Origin: Bacteroidota bacterium
GTDB lineage: Bacteria > Bacteroidota > Bacteroidia > B-17B0 > Aurantibacillaceae
Reading direction: 5' to 3'
Assembly: GCA_016702705.1 (NCBI GenBank)
Contig: JADJDM010000002.1
Coordinates: 186,001-250,000, forward strand
Length of the DNA: 64,000 nucleotides
Below the pieces are notes generated by a model. It searched no databases. It was not told the DNA's origin and worked only from the letters and a program-made list of their open reading frames with translations. A program made the position numbers and the translations under genes. Each line of letters starts with the position of its first letter. Positions within the stretch are counted from its first letter, which is position 1. Shown here piece by piece: positions 41,041 through 49,827 of this stretch.

Positions 41041-41112
41041 GCTGTTGTAGCTCAGTGGTAGAGTACTTCCTTGGTAAGGAAGAGGTCGGCAGTTCAATCC
41101 TGCTCAACAGCT
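41041..41112 (+). tRNA. tRNA-Thr (anticodon GGT)
   Basis: Acceptor stem GCTGTTG / CAACAGC, D-arm AGCTCAGTGGTAGAGT, anticodon stem CTTCC/GGAAG with loop TTGGTAA, T-loop AGTTCAATCCT. Discriminator U. Confidence 0.96.
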
Positions 41113-41227
41113 CAAAAAAAACGTGTTGAGAGGTTGTTCGTCTTAGGCGAGTTCAACTGCTCAAAACATTTGAGAGGTTATTTCGGGGAATATGCCGAAA
41201 AACAACTCAAGCAGACGATAAATTGCT

Positions 41228-41235
41228 TATATTTG
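41228..41235 (+). promoter_or_regulatory. -7 box of tuf
   Basis: TATATTTG matches TAnnTTTG and predicts a start near 41242, giving a leader of about 106 nt before tuf. This is much longer than the 10-12 nt leaders of the other promoters here. Confidence 0.55.
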
Positions 41236-41347
41236 CGACCCGTCTGAAAAAAATGTTTCAAATAAGAGAAATCTTTAATGAAACAAACGGAATTAGAAAG
41301 AGATAAATAGAAATAAATAAACAAAACAAAAAACAACAAATAAAGTT

Positions 41348-42535
41348 ATGGCAAAAGAAAAATTCGATCGTTCCAAGCCGCATGTTAACATTGGAACAAT
41401 TGGTCACGTTGACCACGGTAAAACAACATTAACTGCTGCAATCACTTCTGTATTAGCAGATTTAGGTTTCGCAGAAGTACGTGATTTCTCTTCAATCGAC
41501 AACGCTCCTGAAGAAAAAGAACGTGGTATCACTATCAATACTTCTCACGTAGAGTATGCTACTGCTAACCGTCACTACGCTCACGTTGACTGTCCAGGTC
41601 ACGCGGATTACGTTAAGAACATGGTTACTGGTGCTGCTCAAATGGACGGTGCTATCCTTGTAGTTGCTGCAACTGATGGTCCTATGCCTCAAACTCGTGA
41701 GCATATCCTTCTTGCTCGTCAAGTAGGTGTACCTAAAATCGTTGTTTTTATGAACAAGGTTGATATGGTTGAAGATCCTGAGTTATTAGAATTAGTTGAA
41801 ATGGAAATCCGTGAATTATTATCATTCTACAAGTTTGATGGTGATAACACTCCAATCATCCAAGGTTCTGCTTTAGGTGGATTAAATAAAGATCCAAAAT
41901 GGACTCCAAAAATTATGGAATTAATGGAAGCTGTTGATAATTTCATTCCAATTCCTCCACGTGAAAAAGAAAAACCATTCTTAATGCCAGTTGAAGACGT
42001 GTTCACTATCACAGGTCGTGGTACTGTTGCAACAGGTCGTATCGAAACAGGTGTTATCAACTCTGGTGATACTGTTGAGATCATGGGTATGCAAGAAGAG
42101 AAATTAACATCTACAGTTACAGGTGTTGAGATGTTCCGTAAAATCTTAGATTACGGTGAGGCTGGAGATAACGTAGGTTTATTATTACGTGGTATCGATA
42201 AGAAAGATATCCGTCGTGGTATGGTTATCGTTAAACCAAACTCTATCAAAGCTCACACTGATTTCAAAGCTGAGGTGTATATCTTGAAAAAAGAAGAAGG
42301 TGGACGTCACACTCCATTCCATAACAAATACCGTCCTCAATTCTACTTACGTACAACTGACGTAACTGGAGAAATTGAATTAGAAGCAGGACGCGAAATG
42401 GTTATGCCTGGTGATAACGTAACAATTACTGTTAAGTTAATTATGCCAGTTGCTATGGACAAAGGTTTACGTTTCGCTATCCGTGAGGGTGGTCGTACCG
42501 TAGGTGCTGGTCAGGTAACTGAAATCATCAAGTAA
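41348..42535 (+). CDS. tuf: elongation factor Tu
   Basis: 395 residues. EF-Tu carries aminoacyl-tRNA to the ribosome with GTP. The GTPase motifs are all present: GHVDHGKTT (G1), RGITINTSH (G2), DCPGHADY (G3), NKVDM (G4) and SAL (G5). The beta-barrel domains II and III follow, with TGRGTVATGRIETG and the C-terminus LRFAIREGGRTVGAGQV. The gene sits between tRNA-Thr and tRNA-Trp and has its own promoter and terminator. Residue and length conservation are normal. Confidence 0.98.
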   Translation: MAKEKFDRSKPHVNIGTIGHVDHGKTTLTAAITSVLADLGFAEVRDFSSIDNAPEEKERGITINTSHVEYATANRHYAHVDCPGHADYVKNMVTGAAQMDGAILVVAATDGPMPQTREHILLARQVGVPKIVVFMNKVDMVEDPELLELVEMEIRELLSFYKFDGDNTPIIQGSALGGLNKDPKWTPKIMELMEAVDNFIPIPPREKEKPFLMPVEDVFTITGRGTVATGRIETGVINSGDTVEIMGMQEEKLTSTVTGVEMFRKILDYGEAGDNVGLLLRGIDKKDIRRGMVIVKPNSIKAHTDFKAEVYILKKEEGGRHTPFHNKYRPQFYLRTTDVTGEIELEAGREMVMPGDNVTITVKLIMPVAMDKGLRFAIREGGRTVGAGQVTEIIK

Positions 42536-42546
42536 TTATAATTTAT

Positions 42547-42585
42547 AACAGCAAACGGCTTTCTACGGAAGGCCTTTTGCTGTTT
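42547..42585 (+). terminator. terminator after tuf
   Basis: A long stem (AACAGCAAA..GGC / GCC..TTTTGCTGTT) with one bulge and a T-run starts 12 nt after the tuf stop. Confidence 0.8.
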
Positions 42586-42591
42586 AATAAT

Positions 42592-42662
42592 ACGGGTGTG
42601 GTGCAATGGTAGCATACCGGTCTCCAAAACCGTTGATGGGAGTTCGAATCTCTCCACCCGTG
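42592..42662 (+). tRNA. tRNA-Trp (anticodon CCA)
   Basis: Acceptor stem ACGGGTG / CACCCGT, D-arm GCAATGGTAGCAT, anticodon loop CTCCAAA, T-loop AGTTCGAATCT. Discriminator G, as in bacterial tRNA-Trp. Confidence 0.96.
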
Positions 42663-42676
42663 CTAGGAAACAAAAA

Positions 42677-42723
42677 TTAAGAATGATGAATTCTTAATTA
42701 ATAATTTTAAATTCTTAATTAAA
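42677..42723. repeat. short AT-rich inverted and direct repeat before secE
   Basis: TTAAGAAT / ATTCTTAA forms an 8-bp hairpin, and the word ATTCTTAATTAA occurs twice. It fills the spacer between tRNA-Trp and secE. Confidence 0.45.
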
Positions 42724-42729
42724 AGAATT

Positions 42730-42930
42730 ATGAGTAAGATAAAAACATATTTTGAAGAAACTACCAATGAGTTGGTACACAAAACTTCATGGCCAACTTG
42801 GGCTGAATTACAAAGCAGTGCAATTGTAGTTATGGTAGCTTCCATGATTATTGCATTATTTGTTTGGCTTATGGATACAGGCTTTAATTATGTAATGGAA
42901 TTAGCTTATCAGTTTTTCAACGGTTTATAA
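42730..42930 (+). CDS. secE: SecE subunit of the preprotein translocase
   Basis: 66 residues with one transmembrane helix (IVVMVASMIIALFVWLM), preceded by the amphipathic helix and the conserved hinge LVHKTSWPTWAELQSS. SecE clamps SecY in the translocon used by all the signal-peptide proteins of this window. It has the short single-helix form common outside the Gammaproteobacteria. nusG follows 11 nt later. Confidence 0.95.
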   Translation: MSKIKTYFEETTNELVHKTSWPTWAELQSSAIVVMVASMIIALFVWLMDTGFNYVMELAYQFFNGL

Positions 42931-42941
42931 AAATTTAGGCA

Positions 42942-43508
42942 ATGGCTGAAAATACAAAAAGTGATACACTGGTGAGAAAATGGTACGTGGTTCGAGCTAT
43001 CAGTGGTCAGGAAAAAAAAGTGAAACAATACATTGAACTAGAAATTAGTCGTCTTAATTTACAAGATTACGTTTCTCAAGTATTGATTCCTACTGAAAAA
43101 ATTGTTCAAATCCGTAACGGAAAAAAGATTGCTAAAGAGCGTTCTTTTTATCCTGGTTATGTTCTTATTGAAGCTGCTTTAGTTGGGGAGATTCCTCACA
43201 CTATTAAAAATATTACAGGCGTTATTGGTTTCTTGGGCGAAACAAAAGGTGGAGAACCAGTTCCAATGCGTATTTCTGAAGTTAATCGTATACTTGGAAA
43301 AGTAGATGAGTTAACAGAAGCAGAAGGTACTTTAAGCTACACATACGTTGTAGGTGAAAGTGTTAAAGTTATTAATGGTCCTTTCAATGGTTTCAACGGA
43401 ATTATTGAAGAGATTAACGAAGAGAAGAAGAAAATTAAAGTTACAGTTAAGATTTTTGGTCGTAAAACTCCTGTGGAACTAGGTTTCGGAGAAGTTGAAC
43501 GCGAATAA
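42942..43508 (+). CDS. nusG: transcription termination/antitermination protein NusG
   Basis: 188 residues. The NGN domain (KWYVVRAISGQEKKVKQYIE, then ERSFYPGYVLIEA) binds the RNA polymerase clamp, and the C-terminal KOW domain (GESVKVINGPFNGFNGIIEE) contacts Rho or ribosomal protein S10. Order and spacing with secE and rplK are canonical. Confidence 0.96.
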   Translation: MAENTKSDTLVRKWYVVRAISGQEKKVKQYIELEISRLNLQDYVSQVLIPTEKIVQIRNGKKIAKERSFYPGYVLIEAALVGEIPHTIKNITGVIGFLGETKGGEPVPMRISEVNRILGKVDELTEAEGTLSYTYVVGESVKVINGPFNGFNGIIEEINEEKKKIKVTVKIFGRKTPVELGFGEVERE

Positions 43509-43623
43509 CAACATTGCATGTTAGTAGTTCTAACATTTAATCGAGAGCGCTTTGCTGCTTCCAGACTTGATTAGATGAATTCTCAGAACAAAGGCAAGTA
43601 ATAAACAAATAAAAACAAGAAAA

Positions 43624-44064
43624 ATGGCAAAAGAATTATCAGCTATTGTAAAGCTACAAATCAAAGGAGGGGCAGCCAACCCATCACCTCCGATTGGACC
43701 TGCATTAGGTGCAAAAGGGGTAAACATCATGGAGTTTTGCAAGCAGTTCAATGCTCGTACGCAAGAACAACCTGGAAAAATATTACCTGTAATCATTAAT
43801 GTTTACAGTGATAAATCGTTCGATTTCGTTATCAAACGTCCACCAGTTGCAGTACAAATATTGGAGCACGCAAAACTTAAAGGTGGATCAGCTGAAAGTA
43901 ATCGTAAAAAAGTTGGATCAGTATCTTGGGATCAAGTACGCACAATTGCGGAAGACAAGATAGTAGATATGAACTGCTTTACAATTGAATCAGCGATGAG
44001 TATGGTTGCAGGAACTGCACGCAGTATGGGCGTTACAGTTACCGGCGAATCTCCTATTAAATAA
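43624..44064 (+). CDS. rplK: 50S ribosomal protein L11
   Basis: 146 residues. The N-terminal domain carries the proline-rich GGAANPSPPIGPALGAKGVN, and the C-terminal rRNA-binding domain has SMGVTVTGESPIK at its end. It builds the GTPase-associated centre with 23S rRNA. The 115-nt spacer upstream may hold a leader involved in L1 feedback, but I cannot identify the site. Confidence 0.97.
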   Translation: MAKELSAIVKLQIKGGAANPSPPIGPALGAKGVNIMEFCKQFNARTQEQPGKILPVIINVYSDKSFDFVIKRPPVAVQILEHAKLKGGSAESNRKKVGSVSWDQVRTIAEDKIVDMNCFTIESAMSMVAGTARSMGVTVTGESPIK

Positions 44065-44081
44065 TTAATTATTATTGAACA

Positions 44082-44774
44082 ATGAGCAAGGTATCAAAAA
44101 AGAGAAAAGTAGCTAATACAAAGTTCGACCAAAACAAGGTTTATTCCTTAGGTGAAGCTTCGAAGATTGTGAAAGATATCACAACCACTAAATTCGATTC
44201 TTCTGTTGATGTAGCTATCCGTTTGGGTGTTGACCCGCGTAAAGCAAATCAAATGGTTCGTGGAACTGTTACTTTACCACATGGTACCGGTAAAACGGTT
44301 CGCGTTTTAGCTTTAGTTACTCCTGATAAAGAGGCAGAAGCAAAAGCAGCAGGCGCGGATTTCGTAGGTTTGGACGAGTATATCGAAAAAATTAAAGGCG
44401 GTTGGACAGATATCGACGTAATCATTACTTTACCTCAAGTTATGGGTAAATTAGGTGCTTTAGGTCGTGTGTTAGGTCCTCGTGGTTTAATGCCAAATCC
44501 TAAAACCGGAACTGTAACCATGGATATTGGTAAAGCTGTTACCGAATCAAAAGGTGGTAAGATCGACTTTAAAGTTGACAAAGCTGGTATTATTCACGCT
44601 TCTGTTGGTAAAGTTTCATTTGACGCAAGCAAGCTTGAAGAAAATGCAAACGAATTAATCAACACTGTTGTGAAATTAAAACCATCGTCAGCTAAAGGAA
44701 CTTACGTAAAAAGCGTGTTTATGTCAAGCACAATGAGTGCAGGCATCGCGGTTGAAACAAAGTCAATGGCTTAA
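44082..44774 (+). CDS. rplA: 50S ribosomal protein L1
   Basis: 230 residues. Motifs include FDSSVDVAIRLGVDPRKANQ, LGALGRVLGPRGLMPNPKTG and the C-terminal KGTYVKSVFMSSTMSAG. L1 forms the mobile stalk of the 50S subunit and represses its own operon in many bacteria. It is 17 nt downstream of rplK. Confidence 0.97.
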   Translation: MSKVSKKRKVANTKFDQNKVYSLGEASKIVKDITTTKFDSSVDVAIRLGVDPRKANQMVRGTVTLPHGTGKTVRVLALVTPDKEAEAKAAGADFVGLDEYIEKIKGGWTDIDVIITLPQVMGKLGALGRVLGPRGLMPNPKTGTVTMDIGKAVTESKGGKIDFKVDKAGIIHASVGKVSFDASKLEENANELINTVVKLKPSSAKGTYVKSVFMSSTMSAGIAVETKSMA

Positions 44775-44794
44775 TCTTTAAAAAACAGTAAAAA

Positions 44795-45292
44795 ATGAAA
44801 AAAGAAGAAAAAACATTAGTGATCAACGAACTAGTAGAAAAGTTGAATGCAAACAACAAAATCTACTTAGCTGATTGCTCTTCTTTATCTGTAGAAAAAG
44901 TTAACCAATTCAGAAGAGCATGTTTTGCAAAAAACGTATCTGTTTCTGTAGTTAAAAACACTTTGCTTGAAAAAGCATTGGAACAAGCTGCCGACAGTCG
45001 TTTAGTAGAACTTATTCCTGCATTAAAAGGTGCAACTGCACTAATTTTTACAGAAGTAGGAAATGCTCCTGCTAAGTTAATTAAGGAGTTCAGAGGAAAA
45101 GGTGATCGCCCTATTTTAAAAGGCGCTTACGTTGAAGAAACAATTTACATTGGCGATAACAACTTAGAAGCTCTTGCTAATATCAAGAGTAAAAATGAGC
45201 TTATCGGTGAAGTTATTGGATTACTTCAATCTCCAGCTCAACGTGTTATTTCTGCTCTACAAAACAACGCAGAGAAGAAAGAAGCGGCTTAA
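44795..45292 (+). CDS. rplJ: 50S ribosomal protein L10
   Basis: 165 residues. The rRNA-binding N-terminal domain includes FRRACFAKNVSVSVVKNTLL, and the C-terminal helix (GLLQSPAQRVISALQNN) binds L7/L12 dimers. It is 20 nt after rplA and 66 nt before rplL. Confidence 0.97.
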   Translation: MKKEEKTLVINELVEKLNANNKIYLADCSSLSVEKVNQFRRACFAKNVSVSVVKNTLLEKALEQAADSRLVELIPALKGATALIFTEVGNAPAKLIKEFRGKGDRPILKGAYVEETIYIGDNNLEALANIKSKNELIGEVIGLLQSPAQRVISALQNNAEKKEAA

Positions 45293-45358
45293 TTGGAATA
45301 CAGTTTAAGAAAAAATAGAACAAAACAAATTAATTAGTAATTTTTAAAATCAAATAAA

Positions 45359-45727
45359 ATGGCAGATGTAAAAGCAATCGCTGAGCAGTTAGTAAGTTTA
45401 ACTGTTAAAGAAGTGCAAGAATTAGCAACAGTATTAAAGGATGAGTATGGTATCGAACCAGCAGCAGCAGCAGTAGTTGTAGCAGCAGGTGGTGGCGGAG
45501 ACGCTGCAGCGGCTAAAACTTCATTCGACGTAATGTTATTAGAAGCTGGTGCTGGTAAATTAGGTGTAGTTAAAGTTGTAAAAGACCTTACTGGACTTGG
45601 TTTAAAAGAAGCTAAAGATTTAGTTGACGGTGCTCCAAAAGCAGTAAAAGAAGGCATCTCTAAAGAAGAAGCTGAAGCTATCAAAAAAGCTCTTGAAGAA
45701 GCTGGTGCTAAAGTTGAAGTTAAGTAA
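45359..45727 (+). CDS. rplL: 50S ribosomal protein L7/L12
   Basis: 122 residues. An N-terminal dimerisation helix, an Ala/Gly-rich hinge (PAAAAVVVAAGGGGDAAAA) and the C-terminal factor-binding domain (KIGVVKVV-type strand, TGLGLKEAKDLVDGAPK) are all present. It recruits translation factors to the ribosome stalk. Confidence 0.97.
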   Translation: MADVKAIAEQLVSLTVKEVQELATVLKDEYGIEPAAAAVVVAAGGGGDAAAAKTSFDVMLLEAGAGKLGVVKVVKDLTGLGLKEAKDLVDGAPKAVKEGISKEEAEAIKKALEEAGAKVEVK

Positions 45728-45741
45728 TTTCACACATAATT

Positions 45742-45786
45742 AACGGGTTTAGGTTTCTATTTTCATAGAGACCTATTCCCGTTTAA
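45742..45786 (+). terminator. hairpin between rplL and rpoB, possible attenuator
   Basis: A long imperfect stem (AACGGGTTTAGGT.. / ..ACCTATTCCCGTT) lies 15 nt after the rplL stop, followed by TTTAATATT. rplL is usually made in excess over rpoBC, so a partial terminator here would make sense; that role is inference. Confidence 0.65.
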
Positions 45787-45912
45787 TATTGAAAGAGATT
45801 TAAATTTTGTTTATAAAAAATGATAAAATTTAAATTACTTAAGAAGAGGTAAAACTCTTTAGTGCAGGTAGGGTAAGTTATTTTAGAATTCGTACAATTA
45901 AAACTTTTGTTT

Positions 45913-48900
45913 GTGCAAAAAAACGTGAAAAGCCAGAGATTAAATTTCTCTAAGAACAAATTCCCGATTGATTACCCAGATTTTTTGGATATTCAATTAA
46001 AGTCGTTCCAAGACTTTTTTCAACTGGAAACTACAGCTGAAAACCGCCAAAATGAAGGTTTGTTTAAGGTGTTTGCCGAAAACTTTCCTATTTCTGATGC
46101 GAGAAATAATTTCGTATTAGAATTTTTGGATTATTTCATTGATCCTCCTCGTTATGGGTTGGATGAGTGTATAGAAAGAGGCTTAACTCACAGTGTACCT
46201 CTTAAAGCAAAATTAAGACTATACTGTACAGATCCTGAGCATGAGGATTTCGAAACCATCGTGCAGGATGTATATTTGGGAACTATCCCATACATGACAC
46301 CTAAAGGTTCATTCGTTATTAACGGAGCTGAACGTGTTATCGTGTCTCAATTGCACCGTTCACCAGGTGTTTTCTTTGGTCAAAGCCGTCACGCTAATGG
46401 TACTAAGTTGTACTCTGCCCGTGTTATCCCTTTCAAAGGTTCATGGATTGAGTTCGCTACCGACATCAACAACGTAATGTACGCTTACATCGATCGTAAG
46501 AAAAAATTACCTGTAACAACTTTATTACGTGCAATTGGATTTGAATCTGATAAATCAATTCTCGAAATATTTGGATTAGCTGATGAAGTGAAAGTTTCTA
46601 AAGCTGGTCTTAAGCGTGAAGTAGGGCGTAAGCTTGCTGCACGTGTGTTAAAAACTTGGATCGAAGATTTCGTAGATGAGGATACCGGAGAGGTAGTTTC
46701 TATCGAACGTAACGAGATCCTAATTGAGCGTGAAACTATTTTAGAAGAATTCCATGTTGATTTGATTGCTGATGCTGGTGTTAAAGCTATCATCCTTCAC
46801 AAACAAGATGTAAATACTTCTGATTACGCTATTATTTACAATACTTTACAGAAAGATGCTACGAACTCTGAAAAAGAGGCAATCGAGCACATTTACCGTT
46901 TATTACGTAACGCTGAACCACCTGATGAGGAAACAGCTCGTAGCGTAATCGATAAATTATTCTTCTCTGATAAACGTTATGATTTAGGTGAAGTAGGTCG
47001 TTACCGTATTAACAAAAAGTTAGGTATCGATACACCATCTAATGTTCGTGTATTAACTAAAGAAGATATTATCTTAATCATTAAGTACCTTATTGAGTTA
47101 ATTAACTCTAAGACTGATGTGGATGATATCGATCATTTAAGTAATCGTCGTGTTCGTACAGTTGGAGAACAATTGTATGCACAATTCGGTGTAGGTCTGG
47201 CTCGTATGGCTCGTACTATTCGTGAACGTATGAACGTTCGTGATAACGAGGTATTTACTCCAACCGATTTGATTAATGCTAAAACATTATCTTCAGTTAT
47301 CAATTCTTTCTTCGGAACAAATCAGTTATCTCAATTCATGGATCAAACCAATCCATTAGCTGAAATAACTCATAAGCGTCGTCTTTCGGCACTAGGGCCA
47401 GGAGGTCTAAGTCGTGAGCGTGCTGGTTTCGAGGTGCGTGACGTTCATTACACTCATTACGGACGTTTGTGTACAATTGAAACTCCTGAGGGACCAAACA
47501 TTGGTTTGATTTCTTCATTGTGTGTTTACGCAAAAGTTAACAAATTAGGTTTCATCGAAACTCCATACCGTTCAGTTACTAATTCTAAAGTGGATGTAAA
47601 TAAGGAAATTATTTACTTAACTGCTGAAGAAGAAGACTTGAAAAACATTGCGCAAGCAAATGAGGACATGGATGATAAAGGGAAATTAACTGGTGGAAAA
47701 GTGAAGGCTCGTTACGAAGGTGACTTCCCAATCTTAGAACCAGAGAAAATCCATTTAATGGACGTTTCTCCTAATCAAATTGCTTCTATCGCGGCTTCAT
47801 TGATTCCGTTCTTAGAGCATGATGATGCTAACCGTGCCTTGATGGGATCTAACATGCAACGTCAAGCAGTTCCATTAATGCGTCCACAAGCACCAATCGT
47901 TGGTACTGGTATCGAAGCAACTGTTGCTCGCGATTCACGTGTATTAATTAATGCTGAAGGCGAAGGAGTTGTTGAATATGTTGATGCTAATGAAATTGTT
48001 ATTCACTACAACCGTTCAGAAGATGAGCGTTTAATTAGTTTTGAAGGCGATTTAAAATCATACAAATTAACTAAGTTCAAGAAAACTAACCAAAGTACTT
48101 GTATGAACTTAAGACCAATCGTTAGAAAAGGCGAGAAGGTTTCTAAGGGACAAGTATTATGCGAAGGTTATGCTACAGAAGGTGGAGAATTAGCATTGGG
48201 TCGTAACTTAAAAGTTGCGTTCATGCCTTGGAAAGGTTATAACTTTGAGGATGCAATTGTTCTTTCTGAGAAAATTATCCGCGATGATATCTTTACAAGT
48301 ATTCACATCGATGAGTATACATTAGAAGTACGTGACACAAAACGTGGTTTAGAAGAATTAACTTCTGATATTCCTAACGTAAGTGAAGATGCTACTAAAG
48401 ATCTTGATGCAAACGGATTAATTCGTATTGGTGCTGAGGTTAAAGAAGGTGATATCTTAATTGGAAAAATTACTCCTAAAGGAGAAACTGATCCTTCACC
48501 AGAAGAGAAGTTATTACGCGCAATCTTTGGTGACAAAGCAGGTGATGTAAAAGATGCTTCTTTAAAATTACCTCCATCTGCTAAAGGTATCGTAATCGAC
48601 AAGCGTTTATTCGCTCGTGCTATTAAAGATAAAAAAGCTAAAACTGAAGAGAAAGTTTTATTAGAAAAATTAGATAAGGATCACGCAACTGACCTAGCTG
48701 ATTTGAAAAATAAATTAATCGATAAGTTATTTGTTTTAGTTAATGGTAAAACTTCACAAGGTGTTACTAATAGCTTAAGAGAAGATTTAATTCCTAAAGG
48801 AACTAAGTTCACTCAAAAATTATTAGAGAAAATTGATTACACTGAAGTTAATCCAACTAACTGGACAACTGATACTGATAAAAACGGTGCAATCAGAATG

Positions 48901-49722
48901 TTGTTGCACAACTTCATGATTCGTTACAACGATTTATTAGGACAGTACAAACGTCATAAATTCCAATTAACAGTTGGTGATGAACTACCTGCAGGTATTG
49001 TGCAATTAGCTAAAGTTTACATCGCTCAAAAACGTAAGTTAAAAGTAGGTGATAAGATGGCTGGTCGTCATGGTAACAAAGGTATCGTTGCTAAAATTGT
49101 TAAGGATGAAGAAATGCCATTCTTATCTGATGGAACACCGGTTGATATCGTGTTAAATCCATTAGGTGTACCTTCTCGTATGAACATCGGTCAAATTTAT
49201 GAGACTGTGTTAGGTTGGGCAGGACAAAAATTAGGAATGAAGTTCGCAACACCAATCTTTGATGGTGCTGAGGCAGAAGATTTAGATAAGTGGGCTGAAA
49301 AAGCTGGTATCCCTCAATATGGTAAAACATACTTAATTGATGGTGGTACAGGTGAAGCATTTGATCAACCGGCTACAGTAGGTATTATTTACATGCTGAA
49401 ATTAGGTCACATGGTTGATGATAAGATGCATGCTCGTTCTATCGGACCTTACTCTCTTATCACACAACAACCATTGGGTGGTAAAGCACAGTTCGGTGGT
49501 CAGCGTTTTGGTGAGATGGAGGTTTGGGCATTGGAAGCTTTCGGTGCAGCAAACATTCTTCAAGAAATGCTTACTATTAAATCGGATGATGTTGTTGGAC
49601 GTGCTAAAGCTTACGAAGCAATTGTTAAAGGTGAAAATATGCCAACTCCTGGTATACCAGAATCTTTCAACGTATTGTTGCATGAGTTAAGAGGTCTTGC
49701 ATTAGACGTATCATTAGACTAA
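45913..49722 (+). CDS. rpoB: DNA-directed RNA polymerase subunit beta
   Basis: 1269 residues from GTG 45913; TTG 45907 is an in-frame alternative two codons upstream. The product starts MQKNVKSQRLNF and runs into YPDFLDIQLKSFQDFF, as in other Bacteroidota. The rifampicin region (FGTNQLSQFMDQTNPLAEI, THKRRLSALGPGG) has the sensitive-type D, H and S residues. Other conserved blocks are SRERAGFEVRDVHYTHYGR, KVGDKMAGRHGNKGIVAKI and the C-terminal GGQRFGEMEVWALEAFGAA. The frame is intact over 3.8 kb. It is co-transcribed with rpoC. Confidence 0.97.
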   Translation: MQKNVKSQRLNFSKNKFPIDYPDFLDIQLKSFQDFFQLETTAENRQNEGLFKVFAENFPISDARNNFVLEFLDYFIDPPRYGLDECIERGLTHSVPLKAKLRLYCTDPEHEDFETIVQDVYLGTIPYMTPKGSFVINGAERVIVSQLHRSPGVFFGQSRHANGTKLYSARVIPFKGSWIEFATDINNVMYAYIDRKKKLPVTTLLRAIGFESDKSILEIFGLADEVKVSKAGLKREVGRKLAARVLKTWIEDFVDEDTGEVVSIERNEILIERETILEEFHVDLIADAGVKAIILHKQDVNTSDYAIIYNTLQKDATNSEKEAIEHIYRLLRNAEPPDEETARSVIDKLFFSDKRYDLGEVGRYRINKKLGIDTPSNVRVLTKEDIILIIKYLIELINSKTDVDDIDHLSNRRVRTVGEQLYAQFGVGLARMARTIRERMNVRDNEVFTPTDLINAKTLSSVINSFFGTNQLSQFMDQTNPLAEITHKRRLSALGPGGLSRERAGFEVRDVHYTHYGRLCTIETPEGPNIGLISSLCVYAKVNKLGFIETPYRSVTNSKVDVNKEIIYLTAEEEDLKNIAQANEDMDDKGKLTGGKVKARYEGDFPILEPEKIHLMDVSPNQIASIAASLIPFLEHDDANRALMGSNMQRQAVPLMRPQAPIVGTGIEATVARDSRVLINAEGEGVVEYVDANEIVIHYNRSEDERLISFEGDLKSYKLTKFKKTNQSTCMNLRPIVRKGEKVSKGQVLCEGYATEGGELALGRNLKVAFMPWKGYNFEDAIVLSEKIIRDDIFTSIHIDEYTLEVRDTKRGLEELTSDIPNVSEDATKDLDANGLIRIGAEVKEGDILIGKITPKGETDPSPEEKLLRAIFGDKAGDVKDASLKLPPSAKGIVIDKRLFARAIKDKKAKTEEKVLLEKLDKDHATDLADLKNKLIDKLFVLVNGKTSQGVTNSLREDLIPKGTKFTQKLLEKIDYTEVNPTNWTTDTDKNGAIRMLLHNFMIRYNDLLGQYKRHKFQLTVGDELPAGIVQLAKVYIAQKRKLKVGDKMAGRHGNKGIVAKIVKDEEMPFLSDGTPVDIVLNPLGVPSRMNIGQIYETVLGWAGQKLGMKFATPIFDGAEAEDLDKWAEKAGIPQYGKTYLIDGGTGEAFDQPATVGIIYMLKLGHMVDDKMHARSIGPYSLITQQPLGGKAQFGGQRFGEMEVWALEAFGAANILQEMLTIKSDDVVGRAKAYEAIVKGENMPTPGIPESFNVLLHELRGLALDVSLD

Positions 49723-49738
49723 AGGATGTTAGATATAA

Positions 49739-49773
49739 GATGTTAGATTTAGGATATACTTAAATCTAACATC
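49739..49773. repeat. perfect inverted repeat in the rpoB-rpoC spacer
   Basis: GATGTTAGATTTA pairs with TAAATCTAACATC (13 bp, 9-nt loop). Adjacent copies of GATGTTAGAT and the words ATCATACATCTGAAATT match the element between tRNA-Tyr and tRNA-Gly. It is an unusual insertion between two genes that must be co-expressed. Confidence 0.65.
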
Positions 49774-49827
49774 TAAAATCATACATCTGAAATTATTAAT
49801 AATTGTAAATAAACTAAACACAACAAT

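Noticed and set aside
45334..45684. Open frame antisense to rplL
   Set aside because: It is a by-product of the Ala-rich codon pattern of L7/L12.
45907..45912. TTG at 45907 as rpoB start
   Set aside because: Not excluded, but GTG 45913 gives the N-terminal length closest to other Bacteroidota RpoB proteins.
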